DNA of 45,703 nucleotides, taken from contig JANQIE010000233.1 of assembly GCA_028282295.1 (NCBI GenBank), positions 1-45,703 of the forward strand, read 5' to 3'. Position numbers and translations under genes: made by a program. The notes under the pieces were generated by a model that saw nothing but the letters and a program-made list of their open reading frames with translations, was not told where the DNA came from and made no database searches. This DNA comes from Desulfobacterales bacterium. GTDB lineage: Bacteria > Desulfobacterota > Desulfobacteria > Desulfobacterales > JANQIE01. The first letter of the stretch is position 1. Each line of letters opens with the position of its first letter. This document shows positions 42,188 to 45,703 of this stretch, piece by piece.

Positions 42188-42560
42188 GCAACTTACGCGG
42201 CGCTATTGCAAGGGCGCCTTGATCATCGGTGCCGCCACGGGGGTTGCCGCTTTTGCGGCGGGCTATCCGGCCGTTGGCCGGGGGGGCGTGTTGGGCACGG
42301 TTTTCAGCATGCTCAATTTCATCCTGATGGGGGCGACGCTTCCCTGGAAAATCGCGGTCGACCGCCGCCGGGCGTTGGCCGGGTCTTTGGTCTCGTTGAC
42401 GGGGCGCTGCGCCGTGATGGCCGTGGCCCTGGTGATCGCCGCCAGGTCCGACCGCTTTGAGTTGTGGAGCACGGCGGCCGGTCTGTTCGCGGTGCCGCTT
42501 TGTATTTTGGGCGATCACCTGGGGCAGGCGGGAGCGCGTAAACTGGCAATTAAGAATTGA
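42168..42560 (+). CDS. atpI: ATP synthase subunit I (AtpI-like)
   Basis: About 130 residues with four hydrophobic helices (CKGALIIGAATGVAAFAAGY; GTVFSMLNFILMG; GRCAVMAVALVIAAR; WSTAAGLFAVPLCILGDHL). This matches AtpI, the accessory protein that assists assembly of the c ring. The ATG at 42168 overlaps the upstream gene; an in-frame ATG at 42150 is also possible. It immediately precedes the a-subunit gene. Confidence 0.85.
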   Translation: MIKTPVRQLTRRYCKGALIIGAATGVAAFAAGYPAVGRGGVLGTVFSMLNFILMGATLPWKIAVDRRRALAGSLVSLTGRCAVMAVALVIAARSDRFELWSTAAGLFAVPLCILGDHLGQAGARKLAIKN

Positions 42561-42590
42561 GAATTAAAAATCAGGGATTAAGGGTATCGC

Positions 42591-43265
42591 ATGGAAGGGT
42601 TGGGTCGCCTGCATCAGATTGTCTTCACTATTGCCGGCCAGCGGTTTGTTGTGAATCTGGAGCCGCTGGTGATGACGTGGATCGTGTTCGGTCTGCTGAT
42701 CATATTCGGCATTGCCGCCGCTCACAAGAAAAAGCGGTTGCCCGGACCTGTGCAACTTGTGGGTGAACTGGTGGTGACGCAGCTTTACGGTTTGACCGAG
42801 GAGGCGCTCGGCGCCAGGCACGCCCGGGTTTATTCCCCCTTGATCTGCGCTTTGTTTATATTCCTGCTGCTCTCCAATTGGCTGGGTATTTTACCGCATC
42901 TGGAAGAACCGACCCGGGACCTGAATACCCCCTTGAGCCTCGGGCTGCTCGGTTTTGTCATCGCCCATTACGCCGGGATCAGGGAAAAGGGCTTCAAAAC
43001 TTATTTTAAATCGTATTTTGAACCGGTCTTTTTTTTGATGCCGCTCAATTTGATCGGCGAATTGGCTAAAATCGTTTCGATTTCATTCCGGCTGTTCGGC
43101 AACATCATGGGCGGGGCAATCATTATCCTGGTCGTTTCCCACCTGACCTACAGCATTTTGCTGCCGCCGTTTCTTAACGCCTTTTTCGGCCTGTTCGTCG
43201 GCACGATTCAGGCGTTTGTGTTTACGATGTTAACGGTCGTATACATTTCGGTGCAGATTAAATAA
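42591..43265 (+). CDS. atpB: ATP synthase Fo subunit a
   Basis: A 224-residue membrane subunit forming the stator half-channels. The essential arginine is R167 in IVSISFRLFGNIMGG, in the expected fourth large helix. The C-terminal helix has the typical TIQAFVFTMLTVVYIS. The conserved LLSNWLGILP is also present. AAGGG lies before the ATG. It is the partner of the two c-type subunits encoded next, so its Arg must work with a ring in which many hairpins lack a carboxylate. Confidence 0.96.
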   Translation: MEGLGRLHQIVFTIAGQRFVVNLEPLVMTWIVFGLLIIFGIAAAHKKKRLPGPVQLVGELVVTQLYGLTEEALGARHARVYSPLICALFIFLLLSNWLGILPHLEEPTRDLNTPLSLGLLGFVIAHYAGIREKGFKTYFKSYFEPVFFLMPLNLIGELAKIVSISFRLFGNIMGGAIIILVVSHLTYSILLPPFLNAFFGLFVGTIQAFVFTMLTVVYISVQIK

Positions 43266-43276
43266 CAAGGCAATCT

Positions 43277-44251
43277 ATGGACTTGGACCCGCAAACACTG
43301 ACAAAGGCCGCCGCATTCACCGGCGGCGCCATTGCCATGGGATTGGGCGCCATCGGCGCTGCTTCCGGCGAGGGGTATACGGCCGGTCACGCCACCGAAG
43401 CCATTGCCCGCGCCAATGACCGGGCCGGGGATATTATCAAGAACATGCTGGTCGGTCAGGCCATCTCCGAGTCCGCGTCGATTTTCTCCCTGGTGATCGC
43501 GATTTTACTGCTGTTTTTATCGACCCCGGAGCCCGGCGTATTGAAAGCCGCCTCGCTGTTCGGCGCGGGGCTGTGCATGGGCTTTGGCGCCATCGGCTCC
43601 GGTGTCGGGGCCGGATTGCCGGCGGGCAAGTCCTGCATCGGCATTGCCCGTCAGCCGGCCGTGGGCGGCCGTTTGACCACCAATATGCTCATCGGCACGG
43701 CGGTCTGTCAGACCCCGGCGATTTTCGCCATGGTGGTGGCCCTGTTGCTGATGTTCAAGGAACCCGGCACTACCGCCGCGTCACCCACCTGGGCGGCGTT
43801 GATCGGTGCGGGGCTGAGCACCGGTCTGGCGGCCATCGGTTCGGGTTACGGCGGCGGCATGGCGGCCGGGGCCAGTTGCGAAGGGGTGGCCCGGCAACCC
43901 GACACCGCCGCATCGGTCACCACGACCATGCTGGTGGGCCAGGCCGTATCCCAAACCCCTTCCGTGTTCGGTCTGCTGATCAGTTTCATCCTGCTGTTCA
44001 AAGCATTTCCGGAATCGGCCGCCCTGAGTGACTCGGTGGGCCTGCTTGCCGCGGGCCTTTGCATGGGCCTGGGCGGTTTGGGGCCGGGAATCGGCAATGG
44101 CATGGTGGCGGAAGGCGCGGTGCGCTGGGTGGCGCGCAATATTGAAAACGCCGGCGATTTGATGCGCGTTATGCTGGTGGGGCAGGCGGTGTCGCAGTCC
44201 ACGGCGATTTACGCCATGGTGGTGAGTTTGGTGCTGATATTTGTGGTATAG
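43277..44251 (+). CDS. Fused four-hairpin c-type subunit with one ion-binding Glu
   Basis: A 324-residue protein made of four tandem c-subunit hairpins (about 10-83, 90-162, 171-243, 253-324), or eight transmembrane helices. An ordinary c has one hairpin of about 80 residues. Hairpin 1 keeps E32 in the first helix (GEGYTAG) and E65 in the second ([11 protein letters not shown]). The equivalent second-helix position is Gln in hairpins 2-4: Q145 (AVCQTPAIF), Q226 (AVSQTPSVF) and Q307 (AVSQSTAIY). The first-helix position is Ala112, Gly193 and Asn274. So only one of four hairpins can bind the coupling ion. The Shine-Dalgarno (CAAGG) is weak next to that of the single c gene that follows. Confidence 0.95.
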   Translation: MDLDPQTLTKAAAFTGGAIAMGLGAIGAASGEGYTAGHATEAIARANDRAGDIIKNMLVGQAISESASIFSLVIAILLLFLSTPEPGVLKAASLFGAGLCMGFGAIGSGVGAGLPAGKSCIGIARQPAVGGRLTTNMLIGTAVCQTPAIFAMVVALLLMFKEPGTTAASPTWAALIGAGLSTGLAAIGSGYGGGMAAGASCEGVARQPDTAASVTTTMLVGQAVSQTPSVFGLLISFILLFKAFPESAALSDSVGLLAAGLCMGLGGLGPGIGNGMVAEGAVRWVARNIENAGDLMRVMLVGQAVSQSTAIYAMVVSLVLIFVV

Positions 44252-44295
44252 CCACCGGCGGATTTAAAAGACAAATCCAATTAAAGGAGTTTGCT

Positions 44296-44544
44296 ATGGC
44301 GATTGAAGGTGTTGATCTGGTAAAAGCGGCCGCCTTGCTTGGCGCCGGCTTGTCAATGGGCTTGGGGGCGATCGGACCGGGGATCGGTGAAGGCATGGCG
44401 GCGGCCAAGGCCTGTGAGGCCATCGGCAGGAATCCCAAGGAAGCGGGGCTGTTGACACGCACCATGCTGGTGGGGCAGGCCGTGGCGGAATCGACCGGCA
44501 TATACTCGTTGGTCATCGCCTTGTTGTTGCTTTTCGTGGTATGA
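44296..44544 (+). CDS. atpE: ATP synthase Fo subunit c, Na+-type
   Basis: An 82-residue hairpin. In Ilyobacter numbering it matches the sodium-binding set: E32 (in place of Gln32), V63, E65, S66, T67 and Y70, seen in [12 protein letters not shown] and [13 protein letters not shown]. It is a typical ring subunit and the Tyr/Ser/Thr set suggests sodium coupling. AAAGGAG lies six bases before the ATG, a strong site, consistent with high-copy expression. It follows the four-hairpin gene by 44 bases; both are expected in one rotor. Confidence 0.95.
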   Translation: MAIEGVDLVKAAALLGAGLSMGLGAIGPGIGEGMAAAKACEAIGRNPKEAGLLTRTMLVGQAVAESTGIYSLVIALLLLFVV

Positions 44545-44552
44545 GCCTTGCA

Positions 44553-44584
44553 CCCGGGACGGAATTTACCCGGGACGGAATTTA
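44553..44584. repeat. Two tandem copies of a 16-base unit
   Basis: CCCGGGACGGAATTTA occurs twice in direct contact (44553-44568, 44569-44584) in the gap between the c and b genes. The second copy overlaps the region where the b gene's ribosome site should be. Confidence 0.85.
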
Positions 44585-44597
44585 ATGGGATAGTCCG

Positions 44598-45053
44598 ATG
44601 GAAATCATAGAAACCACCGCCCTGATCAGCATCAACACAACCTTGTGGGTGCAACTGTTTTCGTTTCTGATTTTCCTGTTTATTATCAACCGGGTGATGT
44701 TTCGCCCCTTGCGGCGCACCATGTCCGCGCGCAAGGAATACATCGACCGGATTAAGCAGGAGATACAGGCCGACCGATCCGAGATCGAAGCGATTCTGGC
44801 CGAAATGGCGGCCAGTGAACAACGCATTAAATTCGAGGCCCACAAGATTCGTGAAAAAATGGTGCAGAAAGGTGTCAAGCAGGCCGAAGGTGTGTTGGCG
44901 GAAACCCGGCAGGAAGCGCAATTGATGCAACGCCAGGCCGGTAAGGAACTGGCCGTGGCCCTGGTGGATGCCCGCGTGCAAATCGAAGGTCAGGCCCGGC
45001 AGGTGGCCACCACCATTGTTGATCACATTCTGGAACGGAGGATGACCCAATGA
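44598..45053 (+). CDS. atpF: ATP synthase Fo subunit b (first of two)
   Basis: A 151-residue peripheral stalk subunit with one N-terminal helix (TLWVQLFSFLIFLFIINRVMF) and a long charged helical domain (residues about 35-150). It overlaps the next b gene by an ATGA, so the two are coupled and likely form a b/b' heterodimer. The ribosome site is weak. Confidence 0.9.
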   Translation: MEIIETTALISINTTLWVQLFSFLIFLFIINRVMFRPLRRTMSARKEYIDRIKQEIQADRSEIEAILAEMAASEQRIKFEAHKIREKMVQKGVKQAEGVLAETRQEAQLMQRQAGKELAVALVDARVQIEGQARQVATTIVDHILERRMTQ

Positions 45054-45643
45054 GTCGACCGCCACACCGGGTTGTTGTGATTTTTGCGTCAGCCGCCGCA
45101 CTGCTGGTGGCCACACCGGCCGTGGCTGCCGACAGCGGGGCTTCCGACTGGCGGGCAACTTACGACACCATCATGATGTGGGTCAATTTTGTCATCCTGG
45201 CCGCCCTGCTGATCAAATTATCCCGCAAACCGTTGCGCGAATTTTTTGCGACCCAGCGCCGCACCCTGGCTGCTCAAATCGAAAAGCTGGAAGCCGAGAA
45301 GCAACAGACCAGCGAGGAAATCCGTCGGATCAGAAATGAACTCGAAGCTCATCGTGCCCGTTTTGAAACGGTGCGCGATAAAATTATCGCGCAGGGTGAA
45401 AAACAGTGCGATCTACTCATGGCGCAAGCCCGGCAGCAGGCCGCGCTTGTCCTGAACACCACCCGTCAGCGTATCGAGGCCAACCTGCGGGAAGCAGGCG
45501 CCACCTTGAAAAGCGAACTTATCGATACGGCCATTGCTCTTGCGGTAAAATCCCTTCCCCGTCAAATTACTCCCGCCGACAACCACAAGTGGGTTGAACG
45601 CTTTGTTGAACAGGTCGGTTCGGATAATGATACGGCCAAGTGA
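45050..45643 (+). CDS. atpF: ATP synthase Fo subunit b (second, with leader)
   Basis: A 197-residue subunit b. It begins with a hydrophobic, signal-like segment (VVVIFASAAALLVATPAVAA), then a membrane helix (MMWVNFVILAALLIKL), RKPLREFF (a common b-subunit motif) and a long coiled coil. Such an N-terminal leader is common in Desulfobacterota b subunits. GGAGGATGACCCA precedes the ATG, within the upstream gene's end. No subunit delta or F1 gene follows in the remaining 60 bases. Confidence 0.92.
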   Translation: MSRPPHRVVVIFASAAALLVATPAVAADSGASDWRATYDTIMMWVNFVILAALLIKLSRKPLREFFATQRRTLAAQIEKLEAEKQQTSEEIRRIRNELEAHRARFETVRDKIIAQGEKQCDLLMAQARQQAALVLNTTRQRIEANLREAGATLKSELIDTAIALAVKSLPRQITPADNHKWVERFVEQVGSDNDTAK

Positions 45644-45674
45644 GTTCGACCAAGAGGTATCTTGTCGTTTAGAT

Positions 45675-45703
45675 TCTGGACCCCGGCGTTCGCCGGGGTG
45701 ACG
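45675..45703. repeat. REP-like hairpin at the end of the Fo genes
   Basis: CTGGACCCCGGCGTTCGCCG followed by GGGTGACG forms a CCCCGGC/GCCGGGG stem. It belongs to the same family as 40688-40716 with a compensatory stem change. It sits 32 bases after the last b gene, up to the window edge. Confidence 0.8.

Noticed and set aside
43277-44251. Sequencing or assembly collapse as the cause of the four-hairpin c gene
   Set aside because: The four hairpins differ from each other at the DNA and protein level throughout, and the frame is continuous, so it is not a recent tandem-array artefact.
44169-45158. 329-codon minus-strand frame opposite the c and b genes
   Set aside because: It covers well-supported atp genes on the other strand and shows no protein features.

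Overview
The window looks like chromosome of a Desulfobacterota sulfate reducer, probably Desulfobacteraceae or Desulfosarcinaceae. The main reason is a complete qrcABCD menaquinone-reductase operon, a complex described from sulfate reducers. A CcsA/CcsB (System II) cytochrome c maturation pair, dapL, acnA and a Na+-type ATP synthase rotor gene fit the same picture. The taxonomy is inferred from gene content only.

Layout. Positions 1-6476 carry a dispersed repeat, a small winged-helix-like protein, an ammonium transporter, a superoxide dismutase, a UvrD-family helicase and a hypothetical protein, all on the minus strand. Positions 6477-10314 hold murA and comEC. Positions 10502-15860 are the qrc operon, ending in an unannotated-looking 53-residue membrane protein. 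Positions 15861-17292 are a long non-coding stretch with a second repeat copy. A plus-strand PAS histidine kinase then converges on ccsB-ccsA (18870-21174). Positions 21677-26675 are a Gld-like ABC transporter operon (ATPase, permease, GldG-like protein, DUF4340 protein). Positions 26952-31392 hold khpA, a SYLF protein, a response-regulator diguanylate cyclase and a divergent acyl-CoA synthetase. Positions 31459-39565 hold dapL, an SGNH hydrolase, cheX, acnA, two small hypotheticals and a radical SAM protein. Positions 40037-40494 are an 8-repeat type I-E CRISPR array with no cas genes in the window. After a cytidylate kinase-like gene, 41903-45643 is an ATP synthase Fo operon (atpZ/I-like, atpI, a, fused c, c, b, b).

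The most striking observation is in the Fo operon. One c-type gene encodes four fused c hairpins. Only the first keeps the ion-binding Glu; the other three have Gln at that position. It is followed by a normal single-hairpin c subunit with a full Na+-binding signature. This predicts a mixed rotor ring with fewer ion sites than hairpins, made by an F-type operon.

Other points of interest: a dispersed hairpin repeat (four copies plus a solo end) whose inner stems differ in sequence between copies yet still pair; a second hairpin family whose end supplies the stop codon of unrelated genes; the extra small gene in the qrc operon; and an acyl-CoA synthetase homolog without the usual catalytic lysine.
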